A stretch of 44,753 nt of DNA from Acidimicrobiales bacterium (GCA_013003535.1 JABDIY010000072.1:1-44753), one strand, 5' to 3'. Shown: positions 34,243 to 44,033, numbered from the stretch's first letter. A program made the numbers and translations. The notes: generated by a model not told the origin, from the letters alone.

Positions 34243-37155
34243 ATGAAGGTTGGTCATTTGCCGTCCCCTAGATCCGCAGGCATCCTGTTGACGTCACTGA
34301 TGCTCCTTGCTGCTGCGTGTAGCAGCTCCGTCCCAGTCTCGCTGGACGATGACGGCAAAGACGGCTCCACCGTGACCACATCGGATCTATCGACCGATTC
34401 CCTGGATGCTGACGGTCTTCTGCCGGGTATCGAGCCGATCGTCGATACCACACCGCTTCCCGTGGATCCCGCGGTCAGAATCGGAACGTTGGAGAACGGA
34501 CTCACCTACTACCTTCGCCGCAATGACGCGCCCGGCGGGTCACTATCTGTCCGACTCGCCGTTGACGCCGGCTCGCTCCAGCAAGCTGAGCCAACCGATC
34601 AAATAGCGCACTTCACCGAGCACATGCTGTTCAACGGTACGGAGCGGTACCCCGGCAACACACTGGACTCCGAGCTCCGTGCGCTCGGTGCTCAGATCGG
34701 CCCGGATCTCAACGCGTTCACGAGCTTCGACGAGACCGTCTACTTCCTGGACGTCCCACTCGTTGGCTCCAACGCGCAAACTGCCTTCACGGTTCTGAGG
34801 GAGTGGGCGGGCAACGCCACGATGGACCCCAGCGAGGTCATCGCCGAACGGGGTGTGGTGCGGGAAGAGTTCCGCCTGCGAGTCGAGAACGCCGGAGCCT
34901 CGGTTCAGAAGCTCTTTGACGACGCCTACTATGCGGGCACGCCGTACGACTCCGCGCTACCGATCGGGACCGAAGGTCAAATCATGACCACGACCGCCGA
35001 AGACACGGTCGAGTTCTACAACCGGTGGTACCGCCCCAATTTGATGGCGGTCGTTGTGGTTGGCGACCTCCCACTGGATGACATGGAGAACCTGGTGAAG
35101 GGGACCTTTGCCGATCTCGAACCGCGGGGCACCGAGCATCCCCCCAGGGAGGAGCCGGTGGTGGCTATCGACACGCCCCAAATCGTCGAGGTGATCGCGG
35201 ATCCGGGCCTGGACGGAACGTTCATCTCCGTGGACTATCGAACCCTGGCCCGCGACCCTGGCACCTTTGGGGGTGAGCAGCTGAACATTTGGGATTCGCT
35301 GATCACCACGATGATCACGAATCGGCTGAATGAGTCCATCACATCCGGTCGTAGTTCGTTGGTCCGCGGCAGCGGTGGCCCCTTCGCAGGAGCCCGCCAA
35401 ATGTCCTTCATCGGTTTCAATCTCGACGGTCCCGATCTGATCGCCGGAACTGCAGAATTCCTCGCCACCATGGAGACTTTCGCCCAGGATGGGTTTTCCG
35501 AGGGCGAACTTCAACGAGCCCGGGATGAGGCTCGGGCCGTGCTCGCTCAGGAACTCGCTCAACTCGACACCCGGCAAGATGGCCAGTGGGCCGAGCTCTA
35601 CTTTTCGCACTTCCTCGGAGGTGCCGATGCCTCGTTGGCCGAGGATCGGGACAGGAGAGTGGGAGCGCTGATTGACAACACCTCGGCCGAAGACCTCAGT
35701 GGCTACTTCCGATGGGTGATGGAAACTTCTGAACCCATCGTGATCGTGGTCGGCCCGGATGCCTCGGCCCTGCCCGATCAGTCAGAATTGGTGGCAGTGG
35801 TCGACTCTGCGGCAGCCCTCTCCGAGGGCGGCGCCGAGGTGGCGGCCATCGACGAGATGATGGAGCGGCCGGACCGTGCAGATATCAGCAGCACCCGCAG
35901 TCTGTCGGCCGCTGGGGGAGTGGAGTGGTCCTTCGACAACGGTGCCCGAGTCGTGTTCGCCGAATCACAAATCGCCACCGGTGTGGTCGACATGGTGGGC
36001 TACAGCGAAGGTGGCTGGTCTTTGCTGGAACCCCAGCAGCAACCCCTCCTCGCTCCCGTCGCCAACATGGTGTCCCAGAGCGGGGTTGGCGATTTGGAGA
36101 AGGTTGCCATGGACCGGTACCTGGCCGACAAGGTGGTTGAGGTTTCCCCCTTTGCATACGAAACCGGTGAAGGGTTTTCCGGCCAGGCTTCGCCTGACAA
36201 TCTGGAGCTTGCCTTCCAGCTGATCCACCTCTACCTCACCAACCCCCGAGTCGACCAGTCCGCATTCGATCGGGTGATCCTGCAGCAGACCGAGATTCTG
36301 CGATCCACCCAGAATCGCCCCGAAAGCGCCGCGCAAGAAGCTTTGGCCCTGGCACTGAATGGCGACAATCCGCGCCGGAATCCTGTTCTTGACCGGCAAA
36401 CTCTCGATCTCCTCACCCCGGAGTCTGCGCTGGCGCTTTACGAGGAACGGCTGGTCGGCGTTGACGATCTCGTTCTCACAGTTGTCGGTGACGTAGACCA
36501 ATCTTCGGTCGAGGAGCTTGCTCGCCGATATATCGGCACCATCCCGAAGCGCTCGGCCGACACCTGGATCGATCTCACCTTGGACTCTCCGAGCTCGGTT
36601 ATCACAGTGGAGCGAACAGCTGGACCGGTTGGCGGGGCGGGGGTTCTGATCGTTGTCTTCAGCGAACCGGGGGCCGCAACCGATGCTGACCGGATCCATG
36701 CCGAAGTACTTCAAGCGGTGCTGGAGGAACGGCTATTCACCCGTTTCCGTGAGGAGTTAGGGGCCAGCTACAACGGCGGTTCGGCCCTCGTTGGGTTCCT
36801 CACCGAACCCGACGAGGAAAGCCAGCTCTACATCAATGTGGCCGGTGATCCGGCCCGTCTCCAAGAAATTCGGGCCACGCTGCTCGCCGAGCTTGCCAAC
36901 CTGGACGCCCAGGGCCCCACCCAAAATGAACTCACGAGGGCGCTCGCAGTGGTGGACGATCGCTACAACTTCATCTCCAATGGCGACATCATCGGCCAAC
37001 TGCTTGAGGAAGCGACCGAGGACGGACCAGTGCTCACAAACGCCGCAGCAGCGCAGATCATCGCCAAGACCACACGGAGCCAGATCTCTGGGCTGGCGGC
37101 GCGGGTGATCAACACAGAGGCATGGACCGAAATATTCGTCACTCCGGCGGAGTGA
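34243..37155 (+). CDS. M16-family zinc peptidase, lipoprotein (PqqL-like)
   Basis: 970 residues, a double-length M16 protein. The signal peptide with lipobox (LMLLAAAC, Cys26) and a Ser/Thr/Asp-rich spacer place it outside the membrane. The inverted zinc motif HFTEH is at 123-127, with the downstream Glu region ERGVVREEF completing the site. A second M16 half (about 590-970) lacks the motif, as is normal for the inactive lobe. ATG 34243 is used because the lipoprotein signal starts there; the frame is open to 34141. The upstream 34090-34160 is AT-rich, with a TTGACT at 34119. Confidence 0.92.
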   Translation: MKVGHLPSPRSAGILLTSLMLLAAACSSSVPVSLDDDGKDGSTVTTSDLSTDSLDADGLLPGIEPIVDTTPLPVDPAVRIGTLENGLTYYLRRNDAPGGSLSVRLAVDAGSLQQAEPTDQIAHFTEHMLFNGTERYPGNTLDSELRALGAQIGPDLNAFTSFDETVYFLDVPLVGSNAQTAFTVLREWAGNATMDPSEVIAERGVVREEFRLRVENAGASVQKLFDDAYYAGTPYDSALPIGTEGQIMTTTAEDTVEFYNRWYRPNLMAVVVVGDLPLDDMENLVKGTFADLEPRGTEHPPREEPVVAIDTPQIVEVIADPGLDGTFISVDYRTLARDPGTFGGEQLNIWDSLITTMITNRLNESITSGRSSLVRGSGGPFAGARQMSFIGFNLDGPDLIAGTAEFLATMETFAQDGFSEGELQRARDEARAVLAQELAQLDTRQDGQWAELYFSHFLGGADASLAEDRDRRVGALIDNTSAEDLSGYFRWVMETSEPIVIVVGPDASALPDQSELVAVVDSAAALSEGGAEVAAIDEMMERPDRADISSTRSLSAAGGVEWSFDNGARVVFAESQIATGVVDMVGYSEGGWSLLEPQQQPLLAPVANMVSQSGVGDLEKVAMDRYLADKVVEVSPFAYETGEGFSGQASPDNLELAFQLIHLYLTNPRVDQSAFDRVILQQTEILRSTQNRPESAAQEALALALNGDNPRRNPVLDRQTLDLLTPESALALYEERLVGVDDLVLTVVGDVDQSSVEELARRYIGTIPKRSADTWIDLTLDSPSSVITVERTAGPVGGAGVLIVVFSEPGAATDADRIHAEVLQAVLEERLFTRFREELGASYNGGSALVGFLTEPDEESQLYINVAGDPARLQEIRATLLAELANLDAQGPTQNELTRALAVVDDRYNFISNGDIIGQLLEEATEDGPVLTNAAAAQIIAKTTRSQISGLAARVINTEAWTEIFVTPAE

Positions 37156-37175
37156 TTCGCTATCGTTGTTCGAAC

Positions 37176-37248
37176 GGGGCCATAGCTCAGTTGGTAGAGC
37201 GCTGCCTTTGCAAGGCAGATGTCAGGAGTTCGAATCTCCTTGGCTCCA
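37176..37248 (+). tRNA. tRNA-Ala (TGC anticodon)
   Basis: 73 bases. The acceptor stem GGGGCCA pairs with TGGCTCC (one G-U), discriminator A, no encoded CCA. The D arm contains TAGCTCAGTTGGTAGAGC, the anticodon loop TTTGCAA presents TGC, and the T arm GGAG-TTCGAATC-TCC is standard. It follows the M16 gene by 20 bp and is directly followed by a GC-rich repeat cluster. Confidence 0.97.
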
Positions 37249-37254
37249 CAATGA

Positions 37255-37355
37255 CTCCCTCCGGGGGCCGTTCAAGCGTCACGGAGGCTCTGGACTCCCT
37301 CCGGGGGCCGGTGACCGGTCACCTCACCACTCAAAGCGCCGCATCCCTCCGGGGG
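37255..37355. repeat. Second cluster of the GC-rich CCTCCGGGGGCCG repeat
   Basis: Three copies of CCCTCCGGGGG occur here, at about 37257, 37297 and 37345. The first is followed by CCGTTCAAGCGTCACGGAG, almost identical to the units after the thiolase gene at 18.95-19.08 kb. The first unit can fold CCTCCG against CGGAGG. The second is followed by GGTGACCGGTCACC, a 14-base perfect palindrome (37309-37322). The array ends about 30 bp before prfC and begins right after tRNA-Ala. Confidence 0.8.
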
Positions 37356-37385
37356 TCTTGTCCCGCTAGGTTCTAGGCTGGACGG

Positions 37386-38972
37386 ATGTCCGACGTCAAA
37401 ACCGAAGCGAATCGTCGTCGGACGTTTGCGATAATTTCGCATCCAGACGCCGGAAAAACCACGCTGACCGAAAAGTTCCTGCTTTATGGCGGCGCCCTGA
37501 CCGCCGGCGCGGGAGCGGTCAAAGCGCGAGCCGGTCGGCGTTCGGCCACCTCGGACTGGATGGAAATGGAGCAGCAGCGAGGGATCTCCATCACCTCGGC
37601 TGCCTTGCAGTTCGAGTACCGAGATTGCATCATCAATCTGCTGGACACACCGGGTCACCGTGATTTCTCGGAAGACACCTATCGCGTGCTTGTAGCGGCC
37701 GATGCTGCGGTCATGGTGCTCGATGCCGCAAAAGGAATTGAGCCTCAGACGCTCAAACTCTTTGAAGTTTGCCGAGAGCGGGAGATCCCGTTCATGACCT
37801 TCATCAACAAGTGGGATCGGCCCGGATTGGGCGCTCTGCAGTTACTGGACGAAATTGAAAAAACGCTCATCGTCGAACCCACCCCGGTCACGTGGCCCGT
37901 TGGGCTTGCGGGAGAGTTCAAGGGAATCATCCACCGCGGCTCTGGTGACTACATTCGGTTCACGCGTACTGCCCACGGCAGCACAATCGCTCCCGAAGAA
38001 ATCGTGACAGCTGAACAAGCGCAAATCGACGAGGGTGAAGCGTGGACCAGTGCTGCAGAGGAAACCGAACTTCTGGACGCATTGGAACGGTCACCCGATG
38101 TCAAGACCTTTCTGGCCTGTGAGTCCACACCCGTTTTCTTCGGCTCGGCCATGACCAACTTCGGCGTTCGAGCCCTTTTGGATGGCGTGGTAGACCTCGT
38201 TCCGTCACCAACCCCCCGTGCGTTGGCAGACGGAGGCCGTCTTCCCGTAGACGCTCCGTTCTCGGGATTGGTCTTCAAGGTGCAAGCGGGAATGGACAAG
38301 TCCCACCGCGATCGCATCGCGTTTGTCAGAGTGTGCAGCGGCCAATTCGAGCGAGGGATGATGGCTACCGCCGGCGGCACCGGCCGACAATTTTCCACCA
38401 AGTATGCTCAAACCCTCTTCGGCCAGGACCGTGAAACAGTAGACCTGGCTTATCCGGGCGACATTCTGGGCTTGGTCAATGCCACCGACGTGCGCGTCGG
38501 AGACGCTATCTACTCGGGTGGAGTTGTGGATTTCCCCGAGCTACCAGCCTTTGCCCCGGAGTTCTTCATGGTTGCTCGTGTCCTGGACACTTCCAAGTTC
38601 AAACAATTCCGCAAAGGTATTGCCCAGCTGGATGAAGAGGGTGCCGTTCAGGTACTTCGAGACCCCGACCTCGGCGATCAAGCGCCTATTCTGGCCGCAG
38701 TCGGTCAGCTTCAGTTCGAGGTAGCGAGCAGCCGGTTGGAGAACGAGTTTGGTGCCCCGGTCGAGTTGAACCCCACCCGATACACCATCGCCAGAAAGAC
38801 CGACGCCGCGAGTGGGCCCAAGCTTCGCGCCATGCAGGGCGTGGATGTTCTTCAGAGGGCGAACGGCACGCATCTTGCGCTGTTCGAAAGTCGCTACTGG
38901 ATGGATCGGGTGTTGGCTGACCATCCTGAGCTCACCTTGGAGCGTATGGTTGCCGAGGGTGGGCTCTCTTAG
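37386..38972 (+). CDS. prfC: Peptide chain release factor 3
   Basis: 528 residues. Translational GTPase that recycles RF1/RF2 from the ribosome. The P loop SHPDAGKTTLTE is at 18-29, switch I contains QQRGISITS, DTPGHRDF is the G3 motif and INKWDR the G4 motif. The C-terminal RF3-specific domains (QLQFEVASSRLENEFG) are present. The start is ATG 37386. The gene is isolated, and the downstream propeller gene starts 32 bp later after a short tandem duplication. Confidence 0.95.
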   Translation: MSDVKTEANRRRTFAIISHPDAGKTTLTEKFLLYGGALTAGAGAVKARAGRRSATSDWMEMEQQRGISITSAALQFEYRDCIINLLDTPGHRDFSEDTYRVLVAADAAVMVLDAAKGIEPQTLKLFEVCREREIPFMTFINKWDRPGLGALQLLDEIEKTLIVEPTPVTWPVGLAGEFKGIIHRGSGDYIRFTRTAHGSTIAPEEIVTAEQAQIDEGEAWTSAAEETELLDALERSPDVKTFLACESTPVFFGSAMTNFGVRALLDGVVDLVPSPTPRALADGGRLPVDAPFSGLVFKVQAGMDKSHRDRIAFVRVCSGQFERGMMATAGGTGRQFSTKYAQTLFGQDRETVDLAYPGDILGLVNATDVRVGDAIYSGGVVDFPELPAFAPEFFMVARVLDTSKFKQFRKGIAQLDEEGAVQVLRDPDLGDQAPILAAVGQLQFEVASSRLENEFGAPVELNPTRYTIARKTDAASGPKLRAMQGVDVLQRANGTHLALFESRYWMDRVLADHPELTLERMVAEGGLS

Positions 38973-38975
38973 ACC

Positions 38976-39003
38976 GATGAGGACAGCGCGATGAGGACAG
39001 CGC
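38976..39003 (+). repeat. 14-bp tandem duplication before the propeller gene
   Basis: GATGAGGACAGCGC occurs twice in direct succession (38976-38989 and 38990-39003), ending one base before the GTG at 39005. Each copy carries AGGA, so the second copy places a ribosome site 7 bases before that start. It looks like a recent slippage event. Confidence 0.85.
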
Positions 39004-39004
39004 G

Positions 39005-40570
39005 GTGAACCGAACTCTCGGGTTTCTCTTGGTGTCGGTGGCATTGGTGTTGGCTGCGGGCGCACTCTGGGCCCAGGAGATATTCGGTGCCGATCAGGCC
39101 GGAGGGGCTGAGGTGGCGGGTTTGACGGTTGAGGCTCCGCCGGGAACCGCAACTTCATCAACAACCACCACAACTGCGGCACCCACCACCTCCACAACCG
39201 AGCCACCGTACGAAGGTTGGGTTGATCCCACGTCATCCGGCAAACCATGGTCCGATCTGGGCGCGGTGGAGGGCCTCCTGACATTTCGGGGAAATCCCAC
39301 CCGAACTTTCTATGGCCGAAATATCCCCGAGAACCCTGAGCTGGCCTGGACCCATTCCATCGGGTGCTCAAACTCCCCGGTCGGTGGTGTTTCCAAGACC
39401 TGGTGCGGATCGGGCTGGACCGGCCAGCCAGCTGTCTTCCAACCGCCAGAGTCCGCGGGCGTAGACCCCGGCACCTGGTGGGTGGCCTTTGGCGGGTATG
39501 ACCGAAACGTGACCTTCCTGGATCCGCTAACGGGTGATGAGGTGTATGGCCCGTATACCACCGGCGACATCATCAAGGGGTCGATCACGATCGACCCCGA
39601 TGGTTACCCGCTCATGTACACCGGAAGTCGGGATAACAACTATCACGTCGTTGCGATCGATCGGCCGCAACCGGAGGCGTTGTGGAAGCTGAACGCCGAC
39701 GCGGTGAAGCCGGTGAAATGGAACGATGACTGGGATGGCTCCGGGCTGGTCATCGATGACTATCTCTTCGAAGGGGGCGAGAACAGTCGTTTCTTCATCG
39801 TGAAGCTCAATAGGGGCTATGACGCTGATGGGCTTGTCACGGTTGCCCCACAGATCGTGTTCAGCGCCGAGTCGTGGGATTCCGAACTCCTTGCGGTCAC
39901 CTCCAATGAGCAGAGCATCGAGAACTCCGTCGCGATCAGCGATAACACCGTCTACTTTGCGAATTCCAGCGGTCTGATCCAGGGCTGGGACATTGGCTCG
40001 GTTGCGGAAGGGGGAAACCCCGAACGGGTCTTTCGGTTCTGGGCTGGGGAAGATGTGGATGCCTCGCTCGTCATCGACGAAGACGGCATGATCTATGCCG
40101 GCGTCGAGTACGAAAAGGGTCGGCAGCGGGCCAAGGACCTGGGCCAAGTCCTGAAACTCGACCCAACCCGGCCAGACGATCCGTTGGTGTGGAGCGTGCA
40201 GGCCAATCGTGGAATCAAGTCCGGTGTATGGGCCACTCCGGCGATCCACGAAGACATTCTCATCGTTGCTACCGATGAGGGGGAGATCCTGGGGCTCGAT
40301 CGGACTGATGGTTCGCAGCGGTGGGTGATCGATCTCCCTGGACCCACGTGGCAGAGCCCGGTGGTTGTTGACGACGTCCTGGTCCAGGGTGATTGTCTTG
40401 GTGTGATGCATGGCTTCGATGTGTCCAACACCTCGGTGACGCCGCCCGAACTGTGGTCGCTCAATCTGGGCGAGGGGTGTCTCGAGTCCACGCCGGCAGT
40501 ATGGGACGGAGGCATCTTTGTGGGTTCACGCAATGGCACGTTCTACGGTCTCCGCGATCCAGGTGAGTGA
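39005..40570 (+). CDS. Secreted PQQ-like beta-propeller protein
   Basis: 521 residues. An N-terminal hydrophobic signal or anchor (TLGFLLVSVALVLAAGALWA), a Thr-rich linker (TSSTTTTTAAPTTSTTEPP) and a propeller of repeated four-stranded blades. Examples of blades are VAFGGYDRNVTFLDPLTGDE, PLMYTGSRDNNYHVVAIDR and ILIVATDEGEILGLDRTDG. Such YVTN/PQQ-like repeats occur in dehydrogenases and BamB-like scaffolds, but no PQQ-binding dehydrogenase motifs are seen. Four Cys residues in SIGCSNSPVGG, KTWCGSG, QGDCLG and GEGCLES may form disulfides. The start is GTG 39005. Function unknown. Confidence 0.8.
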   Translation: MNRTLGFLLVSVALVLAAGALWAQEIFGADQAGGAEVAGLTVEAPPGTATSSTTTTTAAPTTSTTEPPYEGWVDPTSSGKPWSDLGAVEGLLTFRGNPTRTFYGRNIPENPELAWTHSIGCSNSPVGGVSKTWCGSGWTGQPAVFQPPESAGVDPGTWWVAFGGYDRNVTFLDPLTGDEVYGPYTTGDIIKGSITIDPDGYPLMYTGSRDNNYHVVAIDRPQPEALWKLNADAVKPVKWNDDWDGSGLVIDDYLFEGGENSRFFIVKLNRGYDADGLVTVAPQIVFSAESWDSELLAVTSNEQSIENSVAISDNTVYFANSSGLIQGWDIGSVAEGGNPERVFRFWAGEDVDASLVIDEDGMIYAGVEYEKGRQRAKDLGQVLKLDPTRPDDPLVWSVQANRGIKSGVWATPAIHEDILIVATDEGEILGLDRTDGSQRWVIDLPGPTWQSPVVVDDVLVQGDCLGVMHGFDVSNTSVTPPELWSLNLGEGCLESTPAVWDGGIFVGSRNGTFYGLRDPGE

Positions 40571-40644
40571 GGCGCCTCAGCGGTCATTGCAGATCGAGGA
40601 CCAACGACCGCTAGGATGATCGGTTCGTTAACTGAAGGCCTGAG

Positions 40645-42558
40645 ATGTTTGCAAATCCCCACGATCCGCTCGCTCCCCCGGAGCACGATCCCCTCGCTCC
40701 TCCTGAGGAAATGGTTGACGAACTCCCCGCCGACTGGGAGCCCACCCCTCCGGTCAATGTCCAGAACGGACTGGCTGTTGCCGCGGAGCCTGAGGTCGTT
40801 GAGCCTAGGGTTATCGCTGAGCCAGCGGCCGCCGAGCCCGACGCCAACGTCACCCCCGAGATCGGGTTTGCGACACTGGGTTTGCACCAGTCCGTTCTGG
40901 AGCAGGTCTTGGCACTCGGTTATGAAGAACCTACCCCCATTCAAACCGAGGCTATTCCGCTGCTGATGGCCGGCCGGGACATGATCGGACAAGCCGCCAC
41001 CGGTACCGGGAAGACGGCGGCCTTTGCGCTCCCGATCCTGCAACGCCTCGCTGAGGCCCCCCGGAACGCACAACGAGGGAAGGGGCCGAGCGCACTGATT
41101 CTGACACCAACCCGTGAGCTGGCCATGCAAGTGTCCGAAGCCATTCACAAGTACGGCCGGGGGATTGGTGCCAAGGTGCTGCCGATCTATGGAGGTCAGC
41201 CGATCGTTCGTCAGCTCAAGGAGCTACAGCGGGGCGTCGACGTTGTGGTGGCCACCCCTGGTCGAGCTATTGACCACATCAAGCGGAAGACCTTGGTCCT
41301 ATCCGGGATAGACATCGTGGTGCTCGATGAAGCCGACGAGATGTTGGACATGGGCTTCGCCGAGGATCTCGAATCCATTCTCAGTGAACTGCCCCGGGAA
41401 CGGCAGACGGTTCTTTTCTCGGCCACAATGCCGCCGCGAATCCATTCCATTGCTCGCTCCCATCTCGTGGACCCCGCGGTTATCAGGATCGCTCGGGAGA
41501 CCTCGGACTCGGAGGAGATCCAAAAAGTTCGTCAGGTTGCCTACGTCGTCAACCGCAACCACAAAGCGGTGACCCTAGGGCGCATCCTCGACATGGAGGC
41601 GCCGGAGTCAGCGATCGTCTTCTGCCGCACTCGGGTGGAGGTTGACCAGTTGGCCGAAACGCTGAACGGCCGCGGGTACCGAGCCGAGGCGCTTCACGGC
41701 GGGATGAGTCAGGAACAACGCGACCGGGCATTGGGCAAGCTGAAGAGCGGAATCGCAGACCTCTTGCTAGCCACCGATGTTGCGGCCCGCGGGCTGGATA
41801 TCAGTCAGCTCACCCACGTTTTCAACTACGACGTTCCCTCCGCTCCCGAGGCCTACGTGCATCGCATCGGCCGAGTCGGGCGAGCGGGCCGTGAAGGCGT
41901 GGCGATCACGCTCGCCGAGCCCCGTGAGCATCGTCAGCTCAAGAACATCGAGCGGGTCACCAAGCAAAAGTTTCGTATGGAAAGCGTGCCCACCGTGGAG
42001 CACTTGCGGGAGCGCCGCATGGACATCACCCGGGGCCAGTTGCGCGAGGCTATCCAAGGTGGAAAGAGCGACATGTTCCGCCCGATATTGGAAAGCCTTG
42101 CCGACGAGTTCGACGTGGTTGAGGTAGCGATGGCCGCAATCCTTCTCGCCCACGAGGCCACCGCGCCTGAAGCGGACGAGATCGATATTCCGGCCGCCAC
42201 CATCAAATCCAAACCCCGCAAAGATCGTGACGGTCGGTCCCGCAAGAACGAGGACCGGAAGCCGCGCGGCGCCGACCGAGGTCAACGAGGCGGCAGCCGG
42301 GGCGGGCGAGGTGACGACAGCAACCGCACGCGGCTTTATGTGAATAGTGGCCGATCCAACGGCGTACGGGCCAAGGACCTGGTTGGCGCCATCGCTGGCG
42401 AGGCCGGCGTGCCCGGGCACGACATCGGCCCAATCGACATCCAGGACCGCTTCTCACTGGTTTCCGTACCGGCCGAGAGAGCCGACGAAGTGATCAACGC
42501 GATGCGGAATGTGGCGATTCGTGGCAAGAAGGTAACGCTGCGGCGGGAACGGTTCTAG
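40645..42558 (+). CDS. deaD: DEAD-box RNA helicase (DeaD/CsdA-like)
   Basis: 637 residues. The Q motif (LGYEEPTPIQTEAI), Walker A ATGTGKT (118-124), PTRELA, DEAD (228-231), SAT, and motif VI HRIGRVGRAGR are all present. The C-terminal DbpA-type RNA-binding domain (TRLYVNSGRSNGVRAKDLVG to the end) follows a basic Arg/Lys/Gly stretch. The N terminus carries a tandem HDPLAPPE pair (residues 6-21) in a Pro/Glu-rich region. It likely acts in ribosome assembly or mRNA turnover under cold. The start is ATG 40645. Confidence 0.95.
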   Translation: MFANPHDPLAPPEHDPLAPPEEMVDELPADWEPTPPVNVQNGLAVAAEPEVVEPRVIAEPAAAEPDANVTPEIGFATLGLHQSVLEQVLALGYEEPTPIQTEAIPLLMAGRDMIGQAATGTGKTAAFALPILQRLAEAPRNAQRGKGPSALILTPTRELAMQVSEAIHKYGRGIGAKVLPIYGGQPIVRQLKELQRGVDVVVATPGRAIDHIKRKTLVLSGIDIVVLDEADEMLDMGFAEDLESILSELPRERQTVLFSATMPPRIHSIARSHLVDPAVIRIARETSDSEEIQKVRQVAYVVNRNHKAVTLGRILDMEAPESAIVFCRTRVEVDQLAETLNGRGYRAEALHGGMSQEQRDRALGKLKSGIADLLLATDVAARGLDISQLTHVFNYDVPSAPEAYVHRIGRVGRAGREGVAITLAEPREHRQLKNIERVTKQKFRMESVPTVEHLRERRMDITRGQLREAIQGGKSDMFRPILESLADEFDVVEVAMAAILLAHEATAPEADEIDIPAATIKSKPRKDRDGRSRKNEDRKPRGADRGQRGGSRGGRGDDSNRTRLYVNSGRSNGVRAKDLVGAIAGEAGVPGHDIGPIDIQDRFSLVSVPAERADEVINAMRNVAIRGKKVTLRRERF

Positions 42559-42561
42559 TGT

Positions 42562-43023
42562 ATGTCTCGCGATCTGGCCAACTCGTTCTACGAAGCTCTC
42601 GCCGCCGGTGATGGCGAGACGATGGCCAATCTCTACGGACCGGATGCGATTTTCGAGGACCCGGCCTTTGGTGTTCTCCATGGGTCCGATGCGGGCGATA
42701 TGTGGCGAATGTTGTGTGCTGGCGGGACTGACCTGAGAGTGGACCACACGATCGAAAGCTCCACCGATGCCGTTGTGGTCACCAACTGGATCGCCCGCTA
42801 CACCTTTGGACCAACCAAGCGCCCTGTTCGGAACGACGTGACGGCCACGATGAAGTTCCAAGACGGAAAGATCGTAGAACACCGGGATCAGTTCAACTTC
42901 TGGAAGTGGTCTGCCCAAGCGCTCGGGATGCCCGGGCGTTTGCTGGGCTGGTCACCGTTTCTGCGGGCCAAGGTACGAAAGACAACGGCGACCAACCTCG
43001 CCAAATTCCAGTCGAAAAAATAG
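42562..43023 (+). CDS. NTF2-like (SnoaL-type) protein
   Basis: 153 residues. The cone-shaped NTF2-like fold of ketosteroid-isomerase/SnoaL relatives: N-terminal helix ANSFYEALAAGDGETMANLY, then DAIFEDPAFGVLHG, and the sheet with VVVTNWIARYTFG, TMKFQDGKIVEHRDQFNFW. Family members are either small-molecule isomerases/cyclases or non-catalytic ligand binders; no catalytic Asp/His set can be identified with confidence. It starts 3 bp after the helicase stop and is likely co-transcribed with it. Confidence 0.85.
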   Translation: MSRDLANSFYEALAAGDGETMANLYGPDAIFEDPAFGVLHGSDAGDMWRMLCAGGTDLRVDHTIESSTDAVVVTNWIARYTFGPTKRPVRNDVTATMKFQDGKIVEHRDQFNFWKWSAQALGMPGRLLGWSPFLRAKVRKTTATNLAKFQSKK

Positions 43024-43094
43024 CCGGCGGGCGAGAACACCGGCCGGTACGAAACGACGGGAATGCTGTCACACCCTGTCTTTAGGTTGGAGGT

Positions 43095-44030
43095 ATGGAG
43101 GTTTCTTATTCCACGTTGCCGGAGGCGGGGGCGGCTGTCGGAGTAGTGGACCACGGGTTGGTGAATGCGGCTGCGGTTCGGGACGTGGTAGCCGGGGTTC
43201 GGGCGGGGTTGCGGTCCTTGGCGCTGACAGATCAGGCGGTCTTGGCGGGCATGGATTTGCCTGGTTTGGTCGGTGAGTTGGAGGCGGTGTCATCGTCCCT
43301 GGATTCGTTGAAGTGCAGTGTGATGCTCATGTTGGAGGTGGACGGCTGGCATGGGCGGATGGGATTGAGGTCGGGTCGGTTCGTGTATCGCCATGTCGCC
43401 CAGATTTCCGGAGCATCGGCGTTCGGGCTGTACGAGACCAGTCTGGCGATGCGGGAATTGTCCATTTGCGGTTGGGGATATCGAAGGGGTGTGTTCGGGG
43501 TGGATCAGGCCCGCCGTATTGGCCGGTTGTGGAGTAGCCCCGAGTACCGGGCCCCGTTGCGCGCATCGCAGGATCGGTTGATGGACTGGGCCTGTCGGTT
43601 GTCGTTCAACGACTTCGAGCGACGGCTGGATCGGTGGTGCCGCCAGATCGATGCTGTGGTTGATAACGATGCCAGAACCCACACCAAGCGGGCGGCGTCG
43701 ATGCGTCAGAATCGCGACGGTTCCTGGATGCTCTCGGCACGGATGGGATCTGTAGTTGGGGCCCAAATGCAGACCGTGCTTCATAAGTTCTGTGAGGGGG
43801 AATTCAACTACGAGTGGTCGCTACTCAAGGAGCAATATGGCCCGGATCACTCGGATCGTGGTGGTACCAATCCCTCCAACGGGGCGCCACGCTGCGGTAT
43901 GCATAACCGGGACAAAGAAAAGCGGCGTCGTATTCCCTGGCGAGACCAAACGGGTCCTGGTGGACCTCAGACCCCGGCGGAACCAACTACCCCGGACCTC
44001 CAACTCCCAGAGCCCCCTAGGGGCTTCCCA
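43095..44030 (+). pseudogene. DUF222 (13E12-type) gene, truncated
   Basis: The first roughly 255 residues are a DUF222 domain as in the actinobacterial 13E12 proteins (VLAGMDLPGLVGELEAVSS, then LASM-like helices and WMLSARMGSVVGAQMQTVL). Family members normally continue into an HNH nuclease domain with C..C..H..HH ligands. Here the sequence after about residue 255 becomes low-complexity Pro/Gly/Arg, and the same frame then runs antisense through the response regulator to 44651. I therefore mark the gene as truncated at about 44030. Such genes are repeat-like and prone to recombination. Confidence 0.65.
44011..44025. terminator. Hairpin after the response regulator gene
   Basis: AGCCCC-CTA-GGGGCT is a perfect 6-bp stem with a 3-base loop, 8 bp beyond the stop of the minus-strand response regulator and at the end of the DUF222 remnant. 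It is a plausible terminator for the regulator, without U tract. Confidence 0.45.
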
Positions 44031-44033
44031 CCA

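Noticed and set aside
37309-37322. GGTGACCGGTCACC as a regulator operator
   Set aside because: A perfect palindrome, but it sits inside the repeat array and far enough from a clear promoter that an operator call is unsupported.
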